From NCBI GenBank assembly GCA_964407695.1, contig CAYOWQ010000001.1:186001-250000 (forward strand): DNA of 64,000 bases, given 5' to 3'. Position 1 is the first letter of the stretch. The number at the start of each line of letters is the position of its first letter. Both the position numbers and the translations under genes were made by a program. Under the pieces are notes generated by a model. It was not told the DNA's origin. It saw only the letters and a program-made list of their open reading frames with translations, and did not search any database. Below are positions 17,497 through 25,695 of this stretch, piece after piece. This stretch comes from CAYOWQ01 sp964407695. GTDB taxonomy: Bacteria > Planctomycetota > Phycisphaerae > Phycisphaerales > SM1A02.

Positions 17497-19101
17497 TCAA
17501 TCGTTCGCCTGATTCTCCCCGTGGTCACCCGCGTGGGACGACGTCGCCATGTTCGGCCTCTTGTCACCCTTCGACGGCGGCCGTGCCACAAACGCCATTC
17601 GCTCATCAATCACCTGCGGTGATTCAACCGACCACCCGGACTGCTGCACCAGCGTCAACAGGTCCTCCGCATGCTCTTCCGGCATCACCATCAGCACCGT
17701 GCCCTCCCGCTCGGCAAGCTCGTCGGCAAGCTCCTCCACCGGCATCGTTTCAATCTCGGTGTCCAGGTACAGGCTCAGCCCATACCACGCTCGCGACCCC
17801 ACAAACACAACCTCCCGAAGATCCGCCGGTACGTCGATCTTCCTCGCAACCTCCCGGCTGTCGCGGCCGAGCGATGAATGCCCCAGCCAGAATCGGACTC
17901 CCAGCAGCCCGACCACCACGATCAGGATGGCAGCCTGTGTCTGCCGCCACCGGATCCAGTCCGCCGGCACCCGCCGCGCCGTCAGTAATACCAGCGGCAG
18001 CATCAGCGGCACCACGTAAAGAGGCAGCCGCGACCGCGCCAGCATGAACACGATCAAGGGCAGCAGCACCCACAGGATCAGCAATCTCAGTTCCGGGCTT
18101 CCAAACGCGCTGCGAATCCCTCCGGCGTAGGGCGGCCGCTGCGGATTCGGCCACCATTCCACCGCCCACGGCAACAGGCCGCCGATCAGGATCGGAATGT
18201 ACATGAACGCCATGTACCACTCGGGATTCCGACCGTGTTCATCGGTCATCACGCGGCCCACCACCTCGTGCCGGAGGAAGTAGTTCATCATGTCCGGGTT
18301 TCGAATCAGGATGACCGCGAACCACCAGAGACCAATGGCAAGGCCCACCAGCAACCCGGGTGTGAAGAACAGTTGAAACAATCCGCGCCACCGGTCGTGC
18401 CACGCGACCACCGCGATGACCGCCATCAACGGCAGCAGCCCCGGCGGCCCCTTGGTCAGAAACGCAAGCCCGAATCCCACCCACATCAGCCATAGCCAGC
18501 CACGGTGAAACGCCCCGGTCGTGACCTCCCCGTGTGGCGAATGCGGTTGCGGTGAATCCAGACGCCGCCACGCCAGCACAAACCCGGTCATCGCCACGCC
18601 TTCCATCGCCGCCAGCAGCGTGTCCGTCGTCACGATGTTTGATGCAAAAAACGGCAGCGCCGACGTCGCCATCATCACCGCCGAAGCGCCGACATTGCCC
18701 TTCGCCACCCGTCGCGCCATCGCCGCAGCGCAGCCGGCCAGCACCGCCAGGCTGATCGCCCCGGGCAGCCGCGTCGCCAGCTCGTTTCGACCCAGCAGGC
18801 TCACGCCGGAGGCGATCAACCAGTAGGTCAGCGGCGGCTTGGTCATGTGCGGCTGTTCATGGTGCAGCTGCGGGTTGATCCAGTCGCCGGTACGCAGCAT
18901 CTGCAACCCCACCGTGACATACCGGCCCTCATCCGGCTCCCAGAGGCCCCGCGCCCCGATGAAGAGAAACGACGCCGCGATCACCACCGCCACGACGAAC
19001 CACCGCGCATGAATCCCCCGCGCTCGGACCGGGAGTTCAGGCTTGGACGTCTCGTTCACGCAGCGTCGCTCCATCGAGGGGTGGGTTGCGGATTGTAACA
19101 C
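17497..19101 (-). CDS. GT39/ArnT-like membrane glycosyltransferase
   Basis: 534 residues from GTG 19101; ATG 19074 is an alternative that loses nine residues. The first transmembrane segment (about 33-50) is followed by the family signature LWEPDEGRY, whose acidic pair corresponds to the catalytic Asp in the first periplasmic loop of ArnT/PMT enzymes. About ten further hydrophobic segments follow, then a soluble C-terminal region of about 120 residues. Such enzymes transfer sugars from polyprenyl-phosphate carriers to lipid A, lipids or proteins in the periplasm. The substrate cannot be told here. It lies 42 bases after mgtE on the same strand, so the two may be co-transcribed. Confidence 0.85.
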   Translation of the reverse strand: MLQSATHPSMERRCVNETSKPELPVRARGIHARWFVVAVVIAASFLFIGARGLWEPDEGRYVTVGLQMLRTGDWINPQLHHEQPHMTKPPLTYWLIASGVSLLGRNELATRLPGAISLAVLAGCAAAMARRVAKGNVGASAVMMATSALPFFASNIVTTDTLLAAMEGVAMTGFVLAWRRLDSPQPHSPHGEVTTGAFHRGWLWLMWVGFGLAFLTKGPPGLLPLMAVIAVVAWHDRWRGLFQLFFTPGLLVGLAIGLWWFAVILIRNPDMMNYFLRHEVVGRVMTDEHGRNPEWYMAFMYIPILIGGLLPWAVEWWPNPQRPPYAGGIRSAFGSPELRLLILWVLLPLIVFMLARSRLPLYVVPLMLPLVLLTARRVPADWIRWRQTQAAILIVVVGLLGVRFWLGHSSLGRDSREVARKIDVPADLREVVFVGSRAWYGLSLYLDTEIETMPVEELADELAEREGTVLMVMPEEHAEDLLTLVQQSGWSVESPQVIDERMAFVARPPSKGDKRPNMATSSHAGDHGENQAND

Positions 19102-19143
19102 CCTCGTCCTCGCGACCCTGCGATGTCCATGACCGGATGATGC

Positions 19144-20499
19144 TCAGAGGGTCATGGCCACCAGCGTCAGCGTCATCGCGAATCCCGCGATGTCCGCCAG
19201 CGTCGTGCAGATCGGCCCCGACGCCAGCGCTGGGTCTACCTTGAGCCGTCGCAAGACCAGTGGACAGACCGCGCCGATCCCGATCGCCGCCAGCGTGTTC
19301 ATCGCCATCGCTCCGCCCACGGCTGCGCCGATCGCCCAGCTCGCCCCCCAGACCTTCGAAAGAAACGCCACCGCAAATCCCAGGGGCAGCGCCATCAACA
19401 TCGCCATGGATATCTCGTGCACCAGCACCCGTCGCCACGCCCCGGGATCGATGATCCCGAGTGTCAATTCCCGAATGCTCACGGCCGCCGCCTGCATGGC
19501 TGCGTTCCCGCTGGTGGCGGAGATCACCGGCAGCACCGCGGCCACCACGATGGCGCTGGAAAGCGTCTTCTGGTGCATGGCGATCACGGCCGCACCGCCG
19601 AGGCACAGGATGAGGTTCACGCCCAGCCATGCGGTTCGGCGGCGGAGACGCAGCGTCACGGGCATCGAGCGCAGCTCCTCACCACCGACGATGCCCTGGC
19701 TGACTCGATAGGTCTCTTCCGCTTCCTCGTGCTCGGCCTCGGTGGCGTCGGCCCGGGAGACCACGCCCAGCATCGCCCCGGATTGATCCACCACGGGAAG
19801 GCCAACGAACGGATACTCATCGAAGGCCAGCGCCAACTCGCGCATCCCCGCGGTGTCGAGAATGATGGCAGGCTTGCGCCGAATCAGTGACCCCACGGTG
19901 GCCCCCTCCGACCCGAGCATCAGGTCTCGGATCGGCACCACGCCGAGCAGCCGCCGCTTGGCGTCGAGCACGTAGACATACTGCACGCCGATCGCCGCAT
20001 ATCGCTCCTGGTTGGCCCGGAGGTTTGCAATCGCCTGAGTCACCGTCGTCTCTGCCGGGAACGACAGGTACTCGGTCTCCATCAGGCCGCCCGCAGTATC
20101 CGGGTCGTATTCCAGCAGCCGCGCGGTCGAGGCCTGGGCTTCTGCCGGCAGGGCGGCCTGAATCGCCGCCCGGGATTCCTCATCCACAACCTCGGCGAGG
20201 AGGTCGGTCCGGTCGTCGCTGCGCAATGAGGCCAGCAGCCGCGCTGCCACCACCGGATCAAGCACCGACAGGATGGCGCCGGTCTGCTCATACGGCAGCC
20301 ATCGCAGAATTTCATCCACCTTGCTGCGCTCGGTCAGCGCGCCGACGAGGGCGGCCGATTCAGCGGTGTTCAGCGTGCCGAAGAGAGCTCGGGTGGCATC
20401 CGGATCCGGGTCGGCGGACTGATAGATCCGCGCAGCCTCAGCGACGTTGCCTTCCTCGATCAGCGCGGCAACCTGCTGAGCGTCAATTCCGATTCGCAT
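19144..20499 (-). CDS. mgtE: Magnesium transporter MgtE
   Basis: About 451 residues from ATG 20499; TTG 20508 is in frame three codons earlier but ATG has the better GGATGAA spacing. The domain order is that of MgtE: cytoplasmic N domain of superhelical repeats (about 1-130), paired CBS domains (about 135-260, with VQYVYVLDAKRRLLGVV and YPFVGLPVVDQSG), and a five-helix membrane domain. The membrane domain shows the conserved SATSGNAAMQAAAVSIRE and DPALASGPICTTLADIAGF motifs that form the Mg2+ pore. MgtE is a dimeric channel gated by Mg2+ binding between the N and CBS domains. No Mg2+ riboswitch is evident upstream, where only about 75 bases separate it from the methyltransferase gene. Confidence 0.95.
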   Translation of the reverse strand: MRIGIDAQQVAALIEEGNVAEAARIYQSADPDPDATRALFGTLNTAESAALVGALTERSKVDEILRWLPYEQTGAILSVLDPVVAARLLASLRSDDRTDLLAEVVDEESRAAIQAALPAEAQASTARLLEYDPDTAGGLMETEYLSFPAETTVTQAIANLRANQERYAAIGVQYVYVLDAKRRLLGVVPIRDLMLGSEGATVGSLIRRKPAIILDTAGMRELALAFDEYPFVGLPVVDQSGAMLGVVSRADATEAEHEEAEETYRVSQGIVGGEELRSMPVTLRLRRRTAWLGVNLILCLGGAAVIAMHQKTLSSAIVVAAVLPVISATSGNAAMQAAAVSIRELTLGIIDPGAWRRVLVHEISMAMLMALPLGFAVAFLSKVWGASWAIGAAVGGAMAMNTLAAIGIGAVCPLVLRRLKVDPALASGPICTTLADIAGFAMTLTLVAMTL

Positions 20500-20574
20500 T
20501 TCATCCAAGGTGACATGACGATAGTCGCCCGCGCTGACTCTCGATACTGTCGATGCGTGAAGGCCCTGCGGTGA

Positions 20575-21684
20575 TCAGGGCCGCGTTGCAGCGATCTCAT
20601 GAATCGACGATCCAACCACGGCCGGCGCCTTTCGCCGGGTGCGGGTGGATCGCGGGATGTCGAGGCGCTCGGCCACGTAGAGGTACTCGGTGTTGGTGAC
20701 ATGGCTCACGCGGCCGACCTTCTCACCCTGCGGGTTGTAGATCCCGATGCGGGCGCCGACATATCGGCGATAGTCGTGCTCGATGGTGGAGACGCGGACC
20801 GCGCCGTCCCAGAGAGAGCCGAGCATCAACTCCATGGCTTCGCGGCCGACATAGCCCTCATTATTGAATGAGACAATCAGGAGCCTTGCCCTTACTGACT
20901 GCAGCAGGCGGGCGAAGGCGTTGGCGCATTCGCGGCGGGAATTAAACACACTGCGGCGATCGCGGCAGTCGATGCGCTTGCAGGCGATGCCGTAGACCTC
21001 TGGCTTATCCCAACGGACGAGCGATTCCCAGATGTGATAGTTGCCGAGGTAGGAATGCTGGTTGTAGGGCGGGTCGATATACGCGGCGTCGGCCTCGAGG
21101 GTGCGGGCGGCGTCGAAGGCGTCAAGTTGATGGGCGGCGGACCGGCCGTGGACACCGCGGGGCAGAAGCGCCGGCACGCGAAGTTCAAGCGGGTTGGAAG
21201 CGCGCGGGGCCCACGATTTGAGATAGGCCATCTGCACACCGGTGGTGGAGTCGACGCGGTCGGCCGCCTCCATCAGCGAGACCAGCATGACGGCTTCGAG
21301 TTCGGGGTCGAGCGATTTGGCCGCGATGGCTTCGCGGATGGCATCGATGCGTTCGCCGTTGTGGGGCTGGAAGAAGCGGGAGCGCTCGCAGAAGGTGTGG
21401 GTGAAGTAGCCGGGTTGGCCGCGAAGGGCGTTGAATTCGGCGACGAGTTGTTCAGCCTCTCGGCGGTGATCTTCGGCGTCGGCCTGCACGTAGCAGCGGG
21501 CGAGGGTGGCGGCGTAGGCGTTGTGGTCGTTGGCGAGGACGCGATAGCCGGCGGATTTCAGGGCAGCGCCGACGCGAGAGGTGCCGCTGAAGAGATCGAT
21601 GACGGAGCGCACGGAGGGATGTCGGCCGACGCATTCAAGGATGACGGGAAGGAGGGTGCGCTTGGAGCCGAGGTATTTGATCAC
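20575..21684 (-). CDS. D12-class adenine-specific DNA methyltransferase, apparently orphan
   Basis: 369 residues from GTG 21684. The protein has the N-terminal KYLGSKR motif, SAM-binding motif I (DLFSGTSRVGAALKSAGYRV, about residues 30-49) and catalytic motif IV YIDPPYNQHSYLGNYH near residue 200. This motif order fits D12/alpha-type N6-adenine methyltransferases. No restriction endonuclease, specificity subunit or nicking gene is adjacent, so a regulatory or defensive orphan role is possible. The stop codon sits in a small hairpin (20562-20568 with 20576-20582). The gene lies exactly where strand composition changes. Recognition sequence cannot be inferred. Confidence 0.88.
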   Translation of the reverse strand: MIKYLGSKRTLLPVILECVGRHPSVRSVIDLFSGTSRVGAALKSAGYRVLANDHNAYAATLARCYVQADAEDHRREAEQLVAEFNALRGQPGYFTHTFCERSRFFQPHNGERIDAIREAIAAKSLDPELEAVMLVSLMEAADRVDSTTGVQMAYLKSWAPRASNPLELRVPALLPRGVHGRSAAHQLDAFDAARTLEADAAYIDPPYNQHSYLGNYHIWESLVRWDKPEVYGIACKRIDCRDRRSVFNSRRECANAFARLLQSVRARLLIVSFNNEGYVGREAMELMLGSLWDGAVRVSTIEHDYRRYVGARIGIYNPQGEKVGRVSHVTNTEYLYVAERLDIPRSTRTRRKAPAVVGSSIHEIAATRP

Positions 21685-21796
21685 GGGAAATCCGTGGGTG
21701 ATATCGGCAGAATGGAGGGGGTTGCGAGAGGGATGCAGGGGGCGGGGAAGTCAAAGAGATGACGAGAGAGTGGAGCGCTCGAGGTAAGATGACATC

Positions 21797-22183
21797 ATGC
21801 GGCGGGCGCTGAAGCACATCCTCATCTTCGGGCTGTTGGCTTCCGGGGGGGTGGTGGTGAGTTATCTGGTGGCGTGGGGATGCGTTTGGCGCGGTCAGCC
21901 CCGTGGTCGCGACTTGGCCGAATAGGTGGCTTTGATCGCGCAATGGAGGACTCGAGAAGTCGCAAGTGACTCGCCTGAACATGTGTGGCTTCAGCGCTTC
22001 GGCTGGCGGCCAGCCGAAACAGGATGGGGGCGATACGTAGTGAGGTGCACTTTGAGACAGACCGTCGGGCGCTTCTCGTACGATTACACAGAGTGTTGGC
22101 AGGCTCCGGATGGAATGATCGTCTTCGATCTGCGGGGGACGACTGCAGGCAGCGCGTGCCCCGAGTGCGGCAGCGCGGCGTGA
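21797..22183 (+). pseudogene. Small membrane protein gene interrupted by in-frame TAG
   Basis: ATG 21797 opens a 42-residue reading frame with one N-terminal membrane segment (MRRALKHILIFGLLASGGVV). It stops at TAG 21923-21925, and the same frame then continues without interruption for 85 codons to TGA at 22181-22183. The downstream part has a plausible folded composition (HVWLQRFGWRPAETGWGRY) and ends with CPECGS. The whole looks like one exported or membrane-anchored protein of about 128 residues of a type I associate with planctomycetes, but I cannot name the family. A weak GAGGTAAGAT site lies upstream. Alternatives are sequencing error, or two separate small genes. Confidence 0.5.
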
Positions 22184-22223
22184 GTTGATGAAAGCACGGT
22201 CCGCAGTGCGCGGCCCTGCAACG

Positions 22224-23399
22224 CTAGCCGTTCCACTTGCGCTCCGCCGGGCCGACGTAGTCGGCCAGCGGACGAATGATCCGGTTGTTCTGGTGCTGCT
22301 CCATGATGTGGGCGCACCAGCCCGTGATGCGGCTGGCCACAAAGATCGGCGTGTATTGCGGTACCGGGATGCCCATCACGAAATACGTCATGCCGCAGGG
22401 GAAATCCACGTTGGGGTGAATGTTCTTTTCCTTCAGCATCACGGCCTGCACCCGGTCGCCCATGTCGAACCACTTCTTCGACTGCGGTCCCTGCTGCTCG
22501 GCGATCTTGAGGCCCCAGCCGCGAAGGATTCCCGCGCGATGGTCGCCGTTCTTATAGACGCGGTGGCCGAAGCCCATGAGCTTTCGCTTGGTGTCGAAGG
22601 CGTGGTGCATGAAGTCCTCGACGCTGCCCTTCTTCGCGGCCACGTAGGCGTCGATCTCCTTCAGCATCTCCATGGCCATCTCGTTGGCGCCGCCGTGAAG
22701 CGGGCCCTTGAGGGCGCCGATGCCGCCGCAGACGGCGGAGTGCATATCGGTTTCGGTGGAGGCGATGACGCGGCAGGCGAAGGTGCTGGCGTTGAAGTCG
22801 TGCTCGGCGTAAAGGATGAGCGAGACATCCATGACCTTCGAGTGCATTTCCGGGGGCTTGGTTCCGGTCATGCACCAGAGCAGGTTGCCGGCGTGATTCA
22901 GCGACGGATCGGGCTTGACGGGTTTCTTGCCGTCGCGGCTCATCTGGCCGTAGCCGATGATGGTGGGGATCTTGGCGAGCAGACGCTTGGCCTTGCGGAG
23001 CTCGGCGGCCGGTGAGTTGTCTTCACACTCGGGATCGACATGGGAGAGCAGCGACACGCCGGTGCGGAGGATGCTCATGGGGTGAACATCGGGCGAGCCG
23101 GCGTGGTGTTGCGAGATCCTGCCGATGACGTCGAGGATGCCCTGATCGACCTCGCGCATGGAGACGAGCTCATCCTTGAAGGCCTTGAGTTCGGCGGCGG
23201 AGGGCTTGTGGCCCACCAGGAGCACGTGTGCCACTTCCTCGAAGGTGGCATTGGCGGCGAGATCGGCGATCTCGTAGCCGCGATACATGAGTTGGGTCTG
23301 GGTGACAGCGCAGATGGAGGTCTCACCGACGGTCTGGTCGGCGAGGCCGCGGGTGTCCTTGGGCTTATCAGCTGGTTTCGTGGGGGTGGAGGTGGCCAT
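22224..23399 (-). CDS. prpC: Citrate synthase family protein, probably 2-methylcitrate synthase
   Basis: 391 residues, with an AAGGA ribosome binding site before ATG 23399. Citrate synthase family catalytic residues are all visible: His235 in PLHGGANE, His279 in GFGHRVYK and Asp332 in VDFPCG. The short form (about 390 residues) and the presence of a 2-methylisocitrate lyase gene 2.3 kb away favour 2-methylcitrate synthase (propionyl-CoA plus oxaloacetate), but citrate synthase activity cannot be excluded from sequence. It is transcribed divergently from the zinc-ribbon membrane gene at 23523. No prpD (2-methylcitrate dehydratase) is in the window. Confidence 0.88.
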   Translation of the reverse strand: MATSTPTKPADKPKDTRGLADQTVGETSICAVTQTQLMYRGYEIADLAANATFEEVAHVLLVGHKPSAAELKAFKDELVSMREVDQGILDVIGRISQHHAGSPDVHPMSILRTGVSLLSHVDPECEDNSPAAELRKAKRLLAKIPTIIGYGQMSRDGKKPVKPDPSLNHAGNLLWCMTGTKPPEMHSKVMDVSLILYAEHDFNASTFACRVIASTETDMHSAVCGGIGALKGPLHGGANEMAMEMLKEIDAYVAAKKGSVEDFMHHAFDTKRKLMGFGHRVYKNGDHRAGILRGWGLKIAEQQGPQSKKWFDMGDRVQAVMLKEKNIHPNVDFPCGMTYFVMGIPVPQYTPIFVASRITGWCAHIMEQHQNNRIIRPLADYVGPAERKWNG

Positions 23400-23522
23400 G
23401 GCGATCCTTCGGGGTTCGTTGAGTTGAATCCAGAATGATAGGGGATTGTGCTGAATTTGGGGCGGCCGCCACGCTGGCGGATAAACAGGAATTCAGATTT
23501 GCCGCTGACCGATAGAGGTGGC

Positions 23523-24206
23523 ATGGCTGCGAATCAGGTGACCTGCGAATCGTGCCAGTCGATCATCCCCGCGGAGGATGTGGATATCCACACGCTGGTG
23601 GCGCGCTGCCGTCGGTGCGATGCGGTCTTTGACTGCCGGGAGCAGATTCAGGACGGCGGTGGTGTGCGGCGGCCGCGGAAGGAGCTGGCGCTACCCGCGG
23701 GGCTGACTTTTGAAGAGGGGATCGACGGGATCACGATTCGGCGGCGATGGCGAAGTTCGGGCACGTGGTTTCTGGTGCTGTTCACGTTGTTCTGGGATGG
23801 GTTTCTGGTGTTCTGGTATTTCATCGCCTTGACCCAGAACGGCCCTCTGATGATGAAGATCTTTCCGGTGTTGCACGTGGCCATAGGCGCGTTTATCACC
23901 TATCTCACGCTTGCAAACCTGTTAAACACGACGACGATCCGGGCGACGTATGACGCGCTGAGCGTGGTGCATGCGCCGGTGAAATGGCCGGGGTCGCGGG
24001 TGATCGATGCGGCCGATGTGAAGCAATTGGCCGTGAAGCAGAGCAGTGTTTCGAAGAATGATCGTTCGTTGTGGAGCGTGATGCTGGACACGGCGTCCGG
24101 CAAGCGGCTCACGCTGGTGGGCGGGCTCGAAGACCGCGATCATGCGGAGTACATCGAGGGCGCGGTGGAACAGTTCCTTGAGTTGGAGGACCGGCCGGAG
24201 CGGTAG
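23523..24206 (+). CDS. Membrane protein with N-terminal zinc ribbon
   Basis: 227 residues from ATG 23523, placed after AGAGGTG. An N-terminal four-cysteine zinc ribbon (CESCQ ... CRRCDAVFDC) is followed by a basic linker and two adjacent membrane helices around residues 80-125 (SSGTWFLVLFTLFWDGFLVF and a second). The cytosolic or exported C-terminal part of about 95 residues is a small beta domain resembling bacterial PH-like modules. I do not recognise a named family. It is divergent from the citrate synthase gene and convergent with the Kelch gene. Confidence 0.75.
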   Translation: MAANQVTCESCQSIIPAEDVDIHTLVARCRRCDAVFDCREQIQDGGGVRRPRKELALPAGLTFEEGIDGITIRRRWRSSGTWFLVLFTLFWDGFLVFWYFIALTQNGPLMMKIFPVLHVAIGAFITYLTLANLLNTTTIRATYDALSVVHAPVKWPGSRVIDAADVKQLAVKQSSVSKNDRSLWSVMLDTASGKRLTLVGGLEDRDHAEYIEGAVEQFLELEDRPER

Positions 24207-24222
24207 TCATCAGGTGTGTCGG

Positions 24223-25203
24223 TCATGTATCGGTGCTCTTCACCAAACCCCACGTGTTTGCGACAGCATCGAGGACCATGATCGAGGCTTGAGGTTCTCC
24301 TTGCTCGCCTTCGCCGTCGATCACATAGACCTTCGCGCCAACCACAGCACAACCGAAACGATGCCGCAGCGATGGCATGTCGGGCCCGGTGACCCACGCA
24401 TTCGACTCGGCATTGAGGATCTCGGTCGAGCGATTCTCGCCGCGAGTGCCGAAGACGAAGAGTCTGCCGTTGACTTCGGCCATGCCGTGAAATCCGTGTG
24501 GGGCGCGAAGCGAAGGGCCCGGACTCCATTGGCTTTGTGTGTCGTCGCTGATTTCGACCGATGTGACCTGTTCCGACGTCTCCCCGGAACTGGCATAGCC
24601 GCCGGTGACATAGATTCGAGAACCGATGCGGGCCGCTGCGTGACCATGGCGGCCGCGAAGCAGGGGAGCGCGATCCTGCCAGGTGCTTGTGCGTGTGTCG
24701 TAGATGCGGACACGATTGCTGTGCACCTCGCCATCCTCGACGCCGCCGATCACTGCAAATGACGAGTCGAATGAAACGGCCGCGAGTCGGCTCGCGGGAT
24801 GCGGATCTTCGATCGAATGCTCCCAGTTGTTTGTCTCAAGATTGAAGACATCGACGAGGCCGATAGGGTTGTTGTCGCCGTCGAGGCCGCCGATGAGATA
24901 CAGGCGCGGGCCGACGGCGACCATGGCACCAAGGGATCGTTGATGGGGCGGCGCGGGAAGGGTTGTCCACGAGTTGGTGCTGGGATTCCAGGCGTCGAAG
25001 CGCGGCTCGGCGGTCTGCTCCAGGGCTGCGCCGCCGGTGACGTAGATGAGGCCACGAGCTGAGCCCGCCATGGGGCCGGTGCGAGCGGGAGGACGCGAGT
25101 TGATGGAAGGCGGTGCGGATTCGATGCACGCAGCCATCATGATGCAGGCGAGAACGAGAGGCATGCTGACAATGTGTCGTTTCAGGAATGCTGGCTGCCG
25201 CAT
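24223..25203 (-). CDS. Kelch-repeat lipoprotein
   Basis: 326 residues from ATG 25203. The N-terminus has a lipoprotein signal with a lipobox-like MAAC (residues 22-25), so anchoring in a membrane is likely. Five to six Kelch motifs follow, each with a double glycine and a later Trp: LIYVTGGAALEQ, LYLIGGLDGDNNP, FAVIGGVEDGEV, IYVTGGYASSGE, LFVFGTRGENRS and VYVIDGEGEQGE. This predicts a six-bladed beta-propeller used for protein or sugar binding, or as in N-acetylneuraminate epimerase. No catalytic residues specific to the epimerases could be identified. It is not obviously linked in function to its neighbours. Confidence 0.8.
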   Translation of the reverse strand: MRQPAFLKRHIVSMPLVLACIMMAACIESAPPSINSRPPARTGPMAGSARGLIYVTGGAALEQTAEPRFDAWNPSTNSWTTLPAPPHQRSLGAMVAVGPRLYLIGGLDGDNNPIGLVDVFNLETNNWEHSIEDPHPASRLAAVSFDSSFAVIGGVEDGEVHSNRVRIYDTRTSTWQDRAPLLRGRHGHAAARIGSRIYVTGGYASSGETSEQVTSVEISDDTQSQWSPGPSLRAPHGFHGMAEVNGRLFVFGTRGENRSTEILNAESNAWVTGPDMPSLRHRFGCAVVGAKVYVIDGEGEQGEPQASIMVLDAVANTWGLVKSTDT

Positions 25204-25248
25204 GGTGTTTTGATGGTAGGACGTGGCGACCTGCAAGAACGGATCAAC

Positions 25249-25695
25249 TCATCGGACTTTCGCGACGAATACTGCCCAGCCCAGAATGTGAACGAGCCAG
25301 AGGATGGCTGCGACAACGAGTTGGGTTCGGATTTGAAAGCGAAGGAACCATCTTCGATACCTCAGAAGCACGAGGCCAAGTACGCCGCCGAATAGGAGGA
25401 TGAGCGCGGTCATGATGACACCCGAAGGAGGGCCGCCCCATGCCAGGATCATGGCGGCAAGCATGAGGCCCGCAACTCCGCTGCCCATGAGCGGGAAGAG
25501 TGTGAGGATGAGTCCGATGATCTGGGGGTCTCGAAGGCCGACGCGGAGAATGAGCTCCTCACCACACTCCGGGCATTTCGTGGAACGCAGGTTGCGCAAG
25601 TTGTGGCTGCAGCGGGGACACTCCACATCCCGCTCGGCGACATAGCCGGTCAACCACTCCTCATTCGATCGAATGTGTGGGCCTTCGCTGGTCAT
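25249..25695 (-). CDS. Small zinc-ribbon membrane protein coupled to prpB
   Basis: 148 residues from ATG 25695, chosen because it overlaps the prpB stop codon as ATGA (25692-25695). A zinc ribbon (CPRCSHNLRNLRSTKCPECG, residues about 27-46) precedes three hydrophobic segments: residues about 58-83, 88-110 and 120-142. CPxC(x)nL-R-CPECG ribbons followed by membrane helices are common in planctomycete proteins of unknown role. Tight coupling to prpB hints at co-expression only. Confidence 0.75.
   Translation of the reverse strand: MTSEGPHIRSNEEWLTGYVAERDVECPRCSHNLRNLRSTKCPECGEELILRVGLRDPQIIGLILTLFPLMGSGVAGLMLAAMILAWGGPPSGVIMTALILLFGGVLGLVLLRYRRWFLRFQIRTQLVVAAILWLVHILGWAVFVAKVR

Noticed and set aside
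20575..21684. Restriction-modification system
   Set aside because: Neither methyltransferase (20575 or 59501) has an adjacent endonuclease, specificity subunit or helicase gene; surrounding genes are metabolic or transport.
23448..23522. Longer N-terminus for the zinc-ribbon membrane protein starting at 23448
   Set aside because: The extension is Arg/Pro-rich and lacks a ribosome binding site; AGAGGTG lies before ATG 23523.
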